The notes: generated from the letters alone by a model not told the origin. A stretch of 12,362 nucleotides of DNA from Candidatus Stercoripulliclostridium pullicola (GCA_017694145.1 JADINF010000178.1:1-12362); one strand, 5' to 3'. Positions 1-7,724 are shown, numbered from the stretch's first letter. Program-made: numbers and translations.

Positions 1-521
1 TTTTCCCAGAAGCCTTCGCCCGCTTCGGACAGAAGATCTGCTTTCCCGGAAACCACCGCGTCCGTAAGCCCCACTCTCTCACAGGCAAAGCCTGCGAGAG
101 CCTTTTCCGCTTTCTCGTACACTTCGTCCACGGACAAAGGCGAAACGTTGCATAGAAGGAGTATCCTGTACACGGTTTCCGTTCCGTCGGGATAAGCCAG
201 GAAATCTTCGACCGAGCCCGGATCCGTTAGTCCGGGTATGTCGGGTATCAAAGCGAGCGTGCCGTACCACACGAGTTGAATCACTTCCGGGAATTCCTTG
301 AAAGACTCCACTACGGGTTTAAGTTCGTCGTAATCGCCCCTTACTTCGATGACGGCGTCGGAGCGCACGCCGTAAGCGTCGTTGAAAAACTTATATGCCT
401 CCGTTGCAGGCGTACCGTAAGAGATCAGCGGGACGAGCGGCAACGCGAGTCCCGCCGCGAAATATGCGAATATGATTATAACGACGAACGCTATTGCCGT
501 CCGATTACTTTTAAGCGGCAT
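1..521 (-). CDS. Probable MMPL/RND-family membrane protein, N-terminal part only (cut by window edge)
   Basis: The frame is open from an ATG at 521 to the left edge, giving 173 codons without a stop. After a short basic start (MPLKSNR) there is one hydrophobic segment at about residues 9-34. A soluble, probably extracytoplasmic domain follows, with FFNDAYGVRSDAVIEV at residues 45-60, a VIQLVWYG strand at 80-87, a DG turn at 112-113 and AVVSGKADLL at 155-164. This order (TM1, then a porter-like domain with a V-x-W strand and a later SG-A element) matches the start of MMPL/RND-type exporters as I know them, but the diagnostic later helices lie outside the window. An in-frame stop lies 21-19 bases upstream of the ATG, so no longer start is possible; the RBS (GGAAAA) is weak. 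It lies 55 bp downstream of lysA on the same strand with no terminator between, so co-transcription is plausible. The start is firm; the family call is moderate. Confidence 0.6.
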   Translation of the reverse strand, partial: MPLKSNRTAIAFVVIIIFAYFAAGLALPLVPLISYGTPATEAYKFFNDAYGVRSDAVIEVRGDYDELKPVVESFKEFPEVIQLVWYGTLALIPDIPGLTDPGSVEDFLAYPDGTETVYRILLLCNVSPLSVDEVYEKAEKALAGFACERVGLTDAVVSGKADLLSEAGEGFWE

Positions 522-576
522 AAACTTTTCCGTATAATACTATGATGCACGACCGCCGAAAGTTTCTACGGACAGA

Positions 577-1833
577 TTATTTACGCCTGAACTCGGGATA
601 AATATCGAGTGTGGCGAAATAGTCATCGGGGGTTTCGGCGCGTCTTATCAGCTTATACGAGCCGTCCGGTTTAAGGAGTATTTCGGCGCTGCGGAGTTTG
701 CCGTTGTAGTTGTATCCCATGGAATGTCCGTGTGCGCCCGCTTCGTGTATGAAAAGATAATCTCCTATCTCCAGTTCGGGAAGCTTTCTGTCCACGGCGA
801 ATTTGTCGGAATTCTCGCAGAGCGAGCCCACGACGTCGTAAATATGATCGCAGGGAGCGTCCTCTTTGCCGAGCACGGTGATATGGTGATAGGCGCCGTA
901 TATCGCGGGGCGCATGAGATGCGCCGCGCAGGCGTCGCAACCGGCGTACTCTTTATAAGTGTGCTTGAAGTGCACCACTTTCGTGATAAGTCCGCCGTAA
1001 GGAGCGAGCATGTATCTTCCGAGCTCCGTGAAGATCTTGGGGGCGATGCCGCGCGAAGCGAGTATCTCGTCGTACGCCTTGCGCACGCCTTCTCCAATCA
1101 CTTTAATGTCGGTTTTTTTCTGTTCGGGACGGTAAGGAACGCCTATCCCGCCGCTCAGATTGACGAATACGAATTTCGCGCCCGTTTCGGCGGTAATATC
1201 CGCTATGAGCTCGAAAAGCACCCTCGCCAGCACCGGATAATAATCGTTCTCGATATTGTTGCTCGCAAGGAAGGCGTGCACGCCGAATTCCTTGACGCCC
1301 TTAGACATGAGCGTTCTGACCGCTTCGAACATCTGCGGACGGGTTAGTCCGTACTTCGCGTCCGCGGGCGTGCCCATGATCATATTATTGATCGTGAATT
1401 CGCCGCCCGGATTGTATCTAAGGCATATTTTCTCGGGAATACCCGCCGTCTTTTCGAGGAAGTCGATGTGCGTTATGTCGTCGAGATTGATTATCGCGCC
1501 GAGTTTACGGGCGTAAATATATTCTTCCGCAGGCGTTTCGTTGCTGCTGAACATTATCTCGTCCCCTCTGAAGCCGAGCCTCTCCGCCATCATGAGCTCC
1601 GTGTAGCTCGAGCAGTCCACTCCGCAACCTTCTTCCTTGAGTATCCTGATGAGTGCGGGATTGGGGGTAGCTTTCACGGCGAAATACTCTTTGAATCCCG
1701 CGTTCCACGAGAACGCTTCGAAAAGCCCGCGGGCATTTTCGCGAATGCCTTTCTCGTCGTAAATATGGAAAGGCGTGGGATATTCTTTCGCTATCTCTTT
1801 GATCTTGTCGAGTGTGACGAAGGGTTTTTTCAT
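577..1833 (-). CDS. lysA: Diaminopimelate decarboxylase
   Basis: This enzyme (EC 4.1.1.20) decarboxylates meso-diaminopimelate to L-lysine, the last step of the pathway. It is a cytoplasmic PLP enzyme of alanine-racemase fold type III. The 418 residues are full length. Visible elements are the PLP lysine in FAVKATPNP (K54), H186 in GVHAFLASN, the phosphate-binding SGGIG loop (227-231), ELGRYMLAPYG (270-280), RPAIYGAYH (308-316), the C339-E340-N341 substrate loop contributed across the dimer, and the C-terminal Tyr-Asn in GYNYNG (373-378). The DACAAHLMRP and EAGAHGHSMGYNYNG stretches belong to the divergent clostridial-type branch rather than the E. coli or B. subtilis type; this assignment is from memory of family sequences. 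The ATG at 1833 has GGAG 11 bases upstream and a near-consensus promoter. The other lysine genes here (asd, dapA, dapB) lie about 6 kb away in a separate unit, so lysA is regulated separately. Confidence 0.93.
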   Translation of the reverse strand: MKKPFVTLDKIKEIAKEYPTPFHIYDEKGIRENARGLFEAFSWNAGFKEYFAVKATPNPALIRILKEEGCGVDCSSYTELMMAERLGFRGDEIMFSSNETPAEEYIYARKLGAIINLDDITHIDFLEKTAGIPEKICLRYNPGGEFTINNMIMGTPADAKYGLTRPQMFEAVRTLMSKGVKEFGVHAFLASNNIENDYYPVLARVLFELIADITAETGAKFVFVNLSGGIGVPYRPEQKKTDIKVIGEGVRKAYDEILASRGIAPKIFTELGRYMLAPYGGLITKVVHFKHTYKEYAGCDACAAHLMRPAIYGAYHHITVLGKEDAPCDHIYDVVGSLCENSDKFAVDRKLPELEIGDYLFIHEAGAHGHSMGYNYNGKLRSAEILLKPDGSYKLIRRAETPDDYFATLDIYPEFRRK

Positions 1834-1872
1834 AGGTCGGTAAACTCCGTTTATATAAATATTCTTTCAATC

Positions 1873-1901
1873 ATTATACTTTACGCTCGGAGTATAGTCA
1901 A
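1873..1901 (-). promoter_or_regulatory. SigA-type promoter of lysA
   Basis: Read on the minus strand, a TTGACT -35 box (1896-1901) is followed by a 17-bp spacer and a perfect TATAAT -10 box (1873-1878). Initiation would fall near 1866, leaving a leader of only about 33 bases before the lysA ATG. That is too short for a lysine riboswitch or T-box. Sequence match only; no mapped start. Confidence 0.82.
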
Positions 1902-2012
1902 CTTAAATGGCGCGAATTGCTCACGCGCTTCGCGCGCGCCCGTTTCCGCCCCCCTTTGGCGCCCTCTTTACGGGCTTAAGAACGCAATTTTACAACATAT
2001 CGGGGGAAAATT

Positions 2013-2051
2013 ATTGCATTCGGGCATATATTGTGGTAATATAAATGCAAT
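2013..2051. repeat. 8-bp inverted repeat bracketing the pckG promoter
   Basis: ATTGCATT (2013-2020) and its exact reverse complement AATGCAAT (2044-2051) are separated by 23 bases, with centres 31 bp apart, close to three helical turns. The left arm overlaps the -35 box and the right arm overlaps the predicted transcription start. This layout suits a repressor or a cooperative regulator of pckG. That function is inferred; chance occurrence in AT-rich promoter DNA is possible. Confidence 0.5.
2014..2042 (+). promoter_or_regulatory. Probable SigA-type promoter of pckG with extended -10
   Basis: A TTGCAT -35 box (2014-2019), a 17-bp spacer and a TAATAT -10 box (2037-2042) lie 31 bases upstream of the pckG ATG. 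The -10 is preceded by TGG (2034-2036), which fits an extended -10 (TGn). Initiation would be near 2049. Both boxes are imperfect. The core is bracketed by the inverted repeat 2013-2051, so it may be a controlled promoter. Confidence 0.65.
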
Positions 2052-2073
2052 CTTATTTACAGGAGAGTGCTTT

Positions 2074-3867
2074 ATGGAATTAACGACCAATAAATACGTT
2101 CTCGATTTCGTCAAGAAGTACGTCGACCTTATGCAGCCCGACGAGGTAGTATGGATCGACGGCAGCAAAAAGCAGCTCAACGAGCTCACGAAAATTGCCT
2201 GCTCCACCGGCGAGATCTATAAATGCAACAGCAAACTGCTTCCCGGATGCCTCTATCACCGCACCGCCGTCAACGACGTGGCGCGCGTGGAAGGCAGGAC
2301 GTTCATCTGCTCCCGCGAGCAAAAGAACGCCGGTCCCACCAACAACTGGATGGACCCCAAAGAAGCTTACGCTAAACTCGACGCTATAGCGAACGGTTGC
2401 ATGAAAGGCAGAACGATGTATATAATCCCCTTCAGTATGGGCAAGATCGGATCTCCCTTCGCCAAATACGGCATCGAGCTCACCGACTCCATCTACGTCG
2501 TACTGAACATGGCGATCATGACCCGCGTGTCGAAGAAAGTTCTCGACAAACTCGGCGATTCCGACAATTTCGTGCGCGGCATCCACAGCAAGGTCAAACT
2601 CGAAGAAGAGAACCGTTATATCTGCCAGTTCCCCGAGGACAACACCATTTACAGCCTTAACTCCGGTTACGGCGGCAACGTGCTTCTCGGCAAAAAGTGC
2701 TTCGCGCTCCGTATCGCTTCCTATCAGGGCTGGAAAGAAGGCTGGATGGCGGAGCACATGCTTATCCTCGGCGTACAGAAGCCCAACGGCGAGATCAAGT
2801 ACATCACGGCGGCGTTCCCCTCCGCTTGCGGCAAGACCAACCTCGCAATGCTCATTCCTCCGGAAACCTACACCGCGAAAGGATATAAAGTCTTTACCGT
2901 GGGCGACGACATCGCGTGGATCCGTAAAGGTCGCGGCGGTATGCTCTATGCCGTCAACCCCGAAAACGGCTTCTTCGGCGTAGCTCCCGGAACGAACGCG
3001 AAATCCAATCCCAACGCTCTCGAAACCACGAAGCGCGGAACGATATTCACCAACGTCGTTTACAATCCCCGCACCAAGACGGTATGGTGGGAAGGACTCG
3101 ACAAGAATCCTCCGAAGAACGTCCTCGACTGGAAAGGCAACAAGTGGTCGGGCGGCATGGTAGACGCGGACGGCAAACCCATCAAGGGCGCTCATCCGAA
3201 CTCCCGTTTCACCGCTCCGGCGAAGAACTGCCCCTGCCTCTCCTCCGAATTCGAAAATCCGAAGGGCGTACCGATCTCCGCTATGATATTCGGCGGCAGA
3301 CGCGCGAAAGCGGCTCCGTTGGTCTATGAAGCGCGCGACTGGAAGCACGGCGTATTTATCGGCTCGATAATGGCGTCGGAGACCACCGCGGCGGCGGCGG
3401 GCGCAGTGGGCGTAGTTCGTCACGATCCTATGGCTATGCTCCCCTTCTGCGGCTACAATATGGCGGATTACTTCCAACACTGGCTCGATATGGGCAAGAA
3501 GATCAAGAATAAGCCGAAGATCTTCAACGTCAACTGGTTCCGTACCGACGACGAAGGCAACTTCCTGTGGCCGGGATTCGGCGACAACATGCGCGTACTC
3601 GACTGGATCATCCGGCGTTGCGAGGAAACCGTGGACGCCGTCGAAACTCCTATCGGCTACATGCCCAAGCCCGAGGACATCAACCTCGAAGGACTGGATA
3701 TGACGACCGAAGATCTCAAGAAGATCCTCGACTGCGACAAGAAGGTATGGCTCGCGGAAGCCGACGATATCGAAGCATACTATCAAAAGACTTTCGGCGA
3801 CACACTGCCCAAAGAACTCTACGCGGAACTCAAAAAGCTCAAGAAGAACCTCCGCAAACGTTCGTAA
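2074..3867 (+). CDS. pckG: Phosphoenolpyruvate carboxykinase (GTP)
   Basis: This enzyme (EC 4.1.1.32) interconverts oxaloacetate + GTP and PEP + CO2 + GDP at the gluconeogenic/anaplerotic node in the cytoplasm. The 597-residue length fits the GTP-dependent family (about 600), which is unrelated in length and P-loop to the ATP type. Visible elements are the substrate-site SGYGGN (197-202), GKKCF lysines (207-208) and AEHM histidine (H228) expected to ligand Mn, the kinase-1a motif FPSACGKTNLAML (248-260) with the reactive cysteine C252, the kinase-2 motif VGDDIAW (276-282), and FGGRR (407-411). All expected catalytic residues seem present. The open frame extends well upstream of 2074 but there overlaps lysA antisense. 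The ATG at 2074 has AGGAG at 2061-2065 with correct spacing and matches the family N-terminus, so that start is chosen. It is divergent from lysA and has its own promoter and terminator. Confidence 0.97.
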   Translation: MELTTNKYVLDFVKKYVDLMQPDEVVWIDGSKKQLNELTKIACSTGEIYKCNSKLLPGCLYHRTAVNDVARVEGRTFICSREQKNAGPTNNWMDPKEAYAKLDAIANGCMKGRTMYIIPFSMGKIGSPFAKYGIELTDSIYVVLNMAIMTRVSKKVLDKLGDSDNFVRGIHSKVKLEEENRYICQFPEDNTIYSLNSGYGGNVLLGKKCFALRIASYQGWKEGWMAEHMLILGVQKPNGEIKYITAAFPSACGKTNLAMLIPPETYTAKGYKVFTVGDDIAWIRKGRGGMLYAVNPENGFFGVAPGTNAKSNPNALETTKRGTIFTNVVYNPRTKTVWWEGLDKNPPKNVLDWKGNKWSGGMVDADGKPIKGAHPNSRFTAPAKNCPCLSSEFENPKGVPISAMIFGGRRAKAAPLVYEARDWKHGVFIGSIMASETTAAAAGAVGVVRHDPMAMLPFCGYNMADYFQHWLDMGKKIKNKPKIFNVNWFRTDDEGNFLWPGFGDNMRVLDWIIRRCEETVDAVETPIGYMPKPEDINLEGLDMTTEDLKKILDCDKKVWLAEADDIEAYYQKTFGDTLPKELYAELKKLKKNLRKRS

Positions 3868-3888
3868 TCCCCTTTCAAAACAAAAATG

Positions 3889-3918
3889 CGGCGTCCTCAG
3901 GGACGCCGTTATTTTTTT
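3889..3918 (+). terminator. Rho-independent terminator of pckG
   Basis: An 8-bp perfect stem CGGCGTCC/GGACGCCG (3889-3896 and 3901-3908) with a 4-base loop is followed by TTATTTTTTT. It starts 21 bases after the pckG stop codon and faces the convergent terminator at 3947-3971. Confidence 0.93.
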
Positions 3919-3946
3919 CTTCGTTTCGGAATCCGATATTTTCCCG

Positions 3947-3971
3947 AAAAAAAGCGCCCCGTCAAGGGGCG
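3947..3971 (-). terminator. Rho-independent terminator of the membrane protein-hslO-TPR operon
   Basis: On the minus strand, CGCCCC-TTGAC-GGGGCG (stem arms 3966-3971 and 3955-3960, 5-base loop) runs into GC and then seven T residues (complement of 3947-3953). It lies just downstream of the stop of the 3998-5677 gene. Together with 3889-3918 it forms a back-to-back terminator pair separating convergent units. Confidence 0.9.
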
Positions 3972-3997
3972 TAAGAGAAAGGCGAAAACCTTTACTA

Positions 3998-5677
3998 TTA
4001 ACCGGAATAAGCCTCGATATATTTTTCGAGCAGACTGACGGGCACGCGGTATACGGCGGCTATAGAAGCCTTGTCGGCGCCGCCCTCGTCAAGTCCCGCT
4101 TCCTCCGCATATAAATAATGCACGAGCGCGCAAAGAGCTTCGGTATTGAGCATATTGACGTTCTTCGCGAACACCCTGTCCACTACCGCGCCGATATCCG
4201 CGTTGGCGTCGGGAACGCCCTCGTTGACGATGAACTGTATCGACACGAGCGCGTATACGCTGCGCTGAAGATTATAATATTTCCTACTCGCAGGCACGTA
4301 TTCTTTGAGGCTCGCATACGCCGCGCTCTTTGAGGAAGTGACCAAAAAATCGTGCGGAGCGTCGCTGAAATATATGAGAAGCATATATAACAGAACCGCT
4401 TTACTCGGGTAACCGACGTAAGGACTTGAGATACCCTTTATCAGTATATCCGAATAGTCCTCCGCCCTTGCGGAGAACAAGCCGTGCAGTTCTTCTTCCG
4501 TCTCGTCCACGCAGTTGAAGTCTATAGCGCGCGTAAGGGCGAGCCTTGCTTCGGCGGGGTCCACGCGCGCGCCAAGCGAGCGCCTGCAACCTAAATCGAG
4601 CAATTTGTTTTTAATACTGCGCGCGGCGCTCGGGACTATGCCCGCGGCAGCCGAACGCAACACGTTCTCGTCGCCGTTGTAGTATTCTTTGAGTACGACT
4701 TCGGTCATCTTCAGACGGTTGCAACGGGGATACATGCGCATTCCGCGATATAAAGCCGTCATAGCCTCGTCGAATTCGCCTTCGGCGGTAGCCGTGAGAG
4801 TGAGCATGACGAGCGCTTCGTAGTAAAATTTATCCGCTCTTACCGCGGCTTGCGCCGCTGCGTACGCTTCGCGGGAATAACCGTTCAGCATTGCGGTACG
4901 CGATATTTCCGCAAGTTCCACGGCATTTTTCGTTTCCCGATAGGCATCGAGAAGCCGCGCGAATTCCTCCTCGAAACGACTGTCGTCGAGGGCGCACTTC
5001 AATATCACGTCCGCCGCTATCCTGCTCGCGGGATTTATCCCGTACAGCTTGCGCGCCGCGCGCTCCGCGAGCGCGTAATCCCCCGCGTCTGCGGCAGCCG
5101 CCGCTTTTACGGATAACGCAAGTTCCGCTATTACGCTGTCGTCGGGTACGCATTCGGCGACAGCCACCGCGCCTTCGGGATCTCCCGAAGCCAGAAGCTC
5201 CGCCGCCTCCGAAAAGTTTTTCAGGTCGTTGCGCACGCTCACGTCTATGCGCACGGGCTCGCCGCTCTCGCGCTCAAACGTGAACGCATAGTCGTCCCAC
5301 AGTTCTTCCATATCTCCGCTCGCGGCTTGCGCGAGCAAGTATTCGACGTCTATTTTTTCGCCGTAGACGTCGGGAAAACGTCTGCCGGAGACGCACATTT
5401 CGCGATAAAGCATCTTGATCGCGGCGAGATATTCGCTTCTTCCCGCCTCTCCCGCGAGTTCCGCAAGGAGCGCGATGTTCTCTTCGTACGCGCCTATCGG
5501 GATATACAGCTCCGATAATCTGTGCTTCAGAAGTTCGCCGAAAAAGGTCTTACCCGTTTCTTCCAGTTTCTTTACGGTCACCGAGATCGCCGTTTCGTAT
5601 TCGTGAGCGGCAGTCTTCTCGTCGAGAAGCTTCAGAAATATTGCAAAATTGTCGGAAAAATCAATGATCTTCGCCAT
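3998..5677 (-). CDS. TPR-like helical-repeat protein of unknown function
   Basis: I do not recognise a named family for this 559-residue protein. It has no signal peptide or clear membrane helix, so it is probably cytoplasmic. Composition is rich in Ala, Glu and Leu. The middle shows paired-helix units with TPR-like spacing, for example AADAGDYALAERAARKLYGINP (195-216), NGYSREAYAAAQAAVRADKFYYEAL (265-289) and GEFDEAMTALYRGMRMYP (300-317). The N-terminal 130 and C-terminal 200 residues are helical but not obviously repeats. TPR folds usually serve as protein-binding scaffolds. The ATG at 5677 overlaps the 3' end of hslO by 17 bases and has only a weak GGTAAG-like RBS, suggesting translational coupling to hslO. 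It is the last gene of its operon, followed by a terminator. A partnership with Hsp33 is inferred from position only. Confidence 0.75.
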   Translation of the reverse strand: MAKIIDFSDNFAIFLKLLDEKTAAHEYETAISVTVKKLEETGKTFFGELLKHRLSELYIPIGAYEENIALLAELAGEAGRSEYLAAIKMLYREMCVSGRRFPDVYGEKIDVEYLLAQAASGDMEELWDDYAFTFERESGEPVRIDVSVRNDLKNFSEAAELLASGDPEGAVAVAECVPDDSVIAELALSVKAAAAADAGDYALAERAARKLYGINPASRIAADVILKCALDDSRFEEEFARLLDAYRETKNAVELAEISRTAMLNGYSREAYAAAQAAVRADKFYYEALVMLTLTATAEGEFDEAMTALYRGMRMYPRCNRLKMTEVVLKEYYNGDENVLRSAAAGIVPSAARSIKNKLLDLGCRRSLGARVDPAEARLALTRAIDFNCVDETEEELHGLFSARAEDYSDILIKGISSPYVGYPSKAVLLYMLLIYFSDAPHDFLVTSSKSAAYASLKEYVPASRKYYNLQRSVYALVSIQFIVNEGVPDANADIGAVVDRVFAKNVNMLNTEALCALVHYLYAEEAGLDEGGADKASIAAVYRVPVSLLEKYIEAYSG

Positions 5678-6536
5678 TCTTACCGAATATGGTATCGAGA
5701 TCTTCGGCGCCGAAACGGTATTTGGCGGCGCAGAAATCGCATTTCACTTCTATTACGCCCTGCTCGGCGATTATCGATTCGGCTTCGCTTCTTCCGAGGC
5801 TTCTGACAACTCCGAGTATCTTGGACGCGCATTTACAACCGTACTCCACGGACTCGGCGGGGAAAAACTCGGTATTCAGATGTCCGAAATAGAATTCGCC
5901 TATTTCCTCAATGCTTTTTTCGCACATAAGCGAGGACAAAGCGGTGAAATTGGTCATCACGTCTTCGAGCATGAAAAGCATATTCTCGTCGGCGTCGGGG
6001 AGCGCTTCCACTATTATGCCGCCGGAAGCCTTACAGCCGTTCGCGTCGTTCATCACGCCGAGCGCGACGGAATTGGCTATACCTTCACTTTTATAGAGAT
6101 AATTGGCGTAATCCTCCGCTATCTCGCCGCTTACGAGCGCGGACCTGCCGACGTAAGGCTCTTTGAGTCCCAGATCTTTGACGACTACCATATCGCCGTT
6201 ATTGCCGACTGCGCCGCCCACGTCGAGCTTGCCGTCCTCCCGTAAAGGAAGATCGGTCTGCGGATTGTCGACGAAACCTTTTATCGCGCCTTCCTCTCCC
6301 GCCACGCATATCCTGCCGAGCGGTCCGCCGCCGTCGATAATTAGATTGAAGCGGTCGTCCTTGTTTTTAAGGTTGTGCATTATATATGCGCCGACCGTCA
6401 AAGAACGCCCCAGCGCGGCTGCGGCAAGGGGCGACAAATCGTGAGTTTTTATTGCTTTGTTTACCGCTTCGGTGGTGTCGATAAGCGCAAGTCGCGCTTT
6501 CCCGCCGAAGCATACGGCTTTAATTATCCTGTCCAT
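5661..6536 (-). CDS. hslO: Hsp33 redox-regulated molecular chaperone
   Basis: Hsp33 is a cytoplasmic holdase. In the reduced state a zinc ion held by four C-terminal cysteines keeps it inactive; oxidants such as HOCl, or peroxide with heat, form disulfides, release zinc and expose its substrate-binding surface. The 291-residue length is typical. The C-terminal redox switch is complete: C234-x-C236 in GCKCASKIL and C266-x-x-C269 in VKCDFCAAKY. The N-terminal domain carries the usual glycine-rich features, for example GGGPLGRICV (69-78) and VGGAVGNNGDMVVVKDLGL (106-124). The ATG at 6536 is preceded by GGAG about 12 bases upstream. The gene lies 21 bases after the membrane protein gene and overlaps the TPR gene, forming the middle of a three-gene operon. 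Family assignment is firm; the link to its neighbours is unknown. Confidence 0.96.
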   Translation of the reverse strand: MDRIIKAVCFGGKARLALIDTTEAVNKAIKTHDLSPLAAAALGRSLTVGAYIMHNLKNKDDRFNLIIDGGGPLGRICVAGEEGAIKGFVDNPQTDLPLREDGKLDVGGAVGNNGDMVVVKDLGLKEPYVGRSALVSGEIAEDYANYLYKSEGIANSVALGVMNDANGCKASGGIIVEALPDADENMLFMLEDVMTNFTALSSLMCEKSIEEIGEFYFGHLNTEFFPAESVEYGCKCASKILGVVRSLGRSEAESIIAEQGVIEVKCDFCAAKYRFGAEDLDTIFGKNGEDH

Positions 6537-6557
6537 ATATCGGGAAACTCCGGTTGA

Positions 6558-7658
6558 TTATTTCTTTTTCTTGTATTTGACGGGTCCCTGCTGTTTGTTC
6601 GCTTCGGGCTTTTTCTTTTCCTTGCGGTTCTGACGGGAGCGGTCCGTCTGTAATCTCTCGTACAGCACCTGCAATACGTTCTCGCTGTTGTAATCGCCGT
6701 AGTTGACCGTGGCAAGCACGATATAGGTCGTTCCGATCATCACGAACGCCACCGCTATGATTATCGTCACGAACATGGAATCGATCGCAAACAGAGCGAA
6801 CGGCGCGCCGATCAAGACGAGCATCATGAAGCTCGGTATGAAAAACGCCGTCGAATATATGCACGCATTTTTGAGCTTCGCGGCATAGGAAAGAGTTTTG
6901 TGATAGGATATCACCTGCGGTACGAGATTGAGAAGTATCATCGTGGAAACGAAAAGTATTATTATTCCGCCGAAAAGCGCGAACCACTGTCCTACGTTTG
7001 CGCCGCCCGACCATACGCCCGCGATGAATTCTATAATAAGATTGGTGCCGCCCGCGAAAAATACCGCGTATCCCGAGAAAGTTATCAGCATTTCTTTCCA
7101 GTACGTCTTGACTCCGCGGAAATATTCGGTAACGATACGCGGCACGTCCGCGCCCGTTTTCTTATCCTTTTTGCAAACGAACCTTTCGCCCCAGATAAGC
7201 TTGGTCGAAATGTAGGCGTGCCCCGCCACTCCGAAAGACAATATTGGCAGGCACACCGCCACTCCGAGGAATATCACGCGGTAAGCAAGCAACAATATTA
7301 CTTTGGCTTCGTTGATCGCCATGCCGTCGGAAAGACCTATCCCGAATCCGCTCATCAGATAAGGAACTTTGTCTATATCCGCGAGCATATACGCGAATTT
7401 CTCTACGCCGATGAAAGATATCGCTATTATAAGCGCGAATAACGGTAACAAGAAGATTATCGTCATCGCGTTTGCGGTCATCAGATGGTTGCTGTTCGCT
7501 TTGTAGGTATCGAAAAACCTCTTGAATCTGCCGGCGGGATACGGGGGCTTTTTTTCTTCGTTACGCGCCTCGGGGGCAAGCTCCAGACCGGAGAGCAATT
7601 TCAGTTTGAATTTGCTTAAACCGCGTTTGGAAGACTTTTCGTTGGAGTTAGCTGCCAT
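6558..7658 (-). CDS. Six-helix membrane protein, possibly distantly DUF624/YesL-like
   Basis: The 366-residue protein has a soluble basic N-terminus (about 1-60) and then about six hydrophobic segments: roughly 64-84, 120-144, 190-212, 224-247, 268-290 and 294-317. Between helices 2 and 3 is a charged cytoplasmic-looking segment, GHAYISTKLIWGERFVCKKDKK (146-167), followed by ITEYF-type helix and GVKTYWKEML (182-191). That order loosely recalls DUF624/YesL proteins; the match is weak and from memory. The C-terminal tail (about 338-366) is strongly lysine-rich and ends KYKKKK. The ATG at 7658 has a strong GAGAGGAA RBS (7663-7670) and a promoter just upstream, making this the first gene of the operon with hslO and the TPR protein. 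Substrate and function are unknown. Confidence 0.8.
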   Translation of the reverse strand: MAANSNEKSSKRGLSKFKLKLLSGLELAPEARNEEKKPPYPAGRFKRFFDTYKANSNHLMTANAMTIIFLLPLFALIIAISFIGVEKFAYMLADIDKVPYLMSGFGIGLSDGMAINEAKVILLLAYRVIFLGVAVCLPILSFGVAGHAYISTKLIWGERFVCKKDKKTGADVPRIVTEYFRGVKTYWKEMLITFSGYAVFFAGGTNLIIEFIAGVWSGGANVGQWFALFGGIIILFVSTMILLNLVPQVISYHKTLSYAAKLKNACIYSTAFFIPSFMMLVLIGAPFALFAIDSMFVTIIIAVAFVMIGTTYIVLATVNYGDYNSENVLQVLYERLQTDRSRQNRKEKKKPEANKQQGPVKYKKKK

Positions 7659-7687
7659 TACGTTCCTCTCAAAAAGGTGTTATTTCG

Positions 7688-7716
7688 ATTATACATTAAA
7701 TATCCGCTTATTGCAA
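7688..7716 (-). promoter_or_regulatory. Promoter of the membrane protein-hslO-TPR operon
   Basis: On the minus strand, TTGCAA (7711-7716), a 17-bp spacer and a perfect TATAAT (7688-7693) lie 30 bases upstream of the ATG at 7658. The -35 box matches consensus at 4 of 6 positions. It is back to back with the asd promoter, the two -35 boxes being only 8 bp apart, so one bound protein could affect both. Confidence 0.7.
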
Positions 7717-7724
7717 TTATATTA

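Noticed and set aside
522..576. Possible separate promoter or terminator between lysA and the MMPL-like gene.
   Set aside because: A TATTAT-like box is present but without a matching -35, and there is no stem followed by a T-run.
1909..1975. GC-rich self-complementary patches between the lysA and pckG promoters (GGCGCG...CGCGCC; GCCCGT...ACGGGC).
   Set aside because: They lie upstream of both predicted promoters, so they would not be transcribed; the arms are short and the loops long. I see no element type that fits.
1468..2073. Upstream extension of the pckG open frame by about 200 codons.
   Set aside because: It would overlap lysA antisense and cross both promoters. The ATG at 2074 has a good RBS and matches the family N-terminus and length.
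2080..3786. Long open frame on the minus strand opposite pckG (568 codons).
   Set aside because: It mirrors a strongly conserved gene with full catalytic motifs; its predicted protein shows no recognisable domain and it has no RBS or promoter. It arises from the codon bias of pckG.
5649..6245. Plus-strand open frame opposite hslO; similar shadows opposite lysA, asd, dapA and dapB.
   Set aside because: Each lies opposite a gene with clear family motifs, lacks an RBS, and encodes no recognisable domain.
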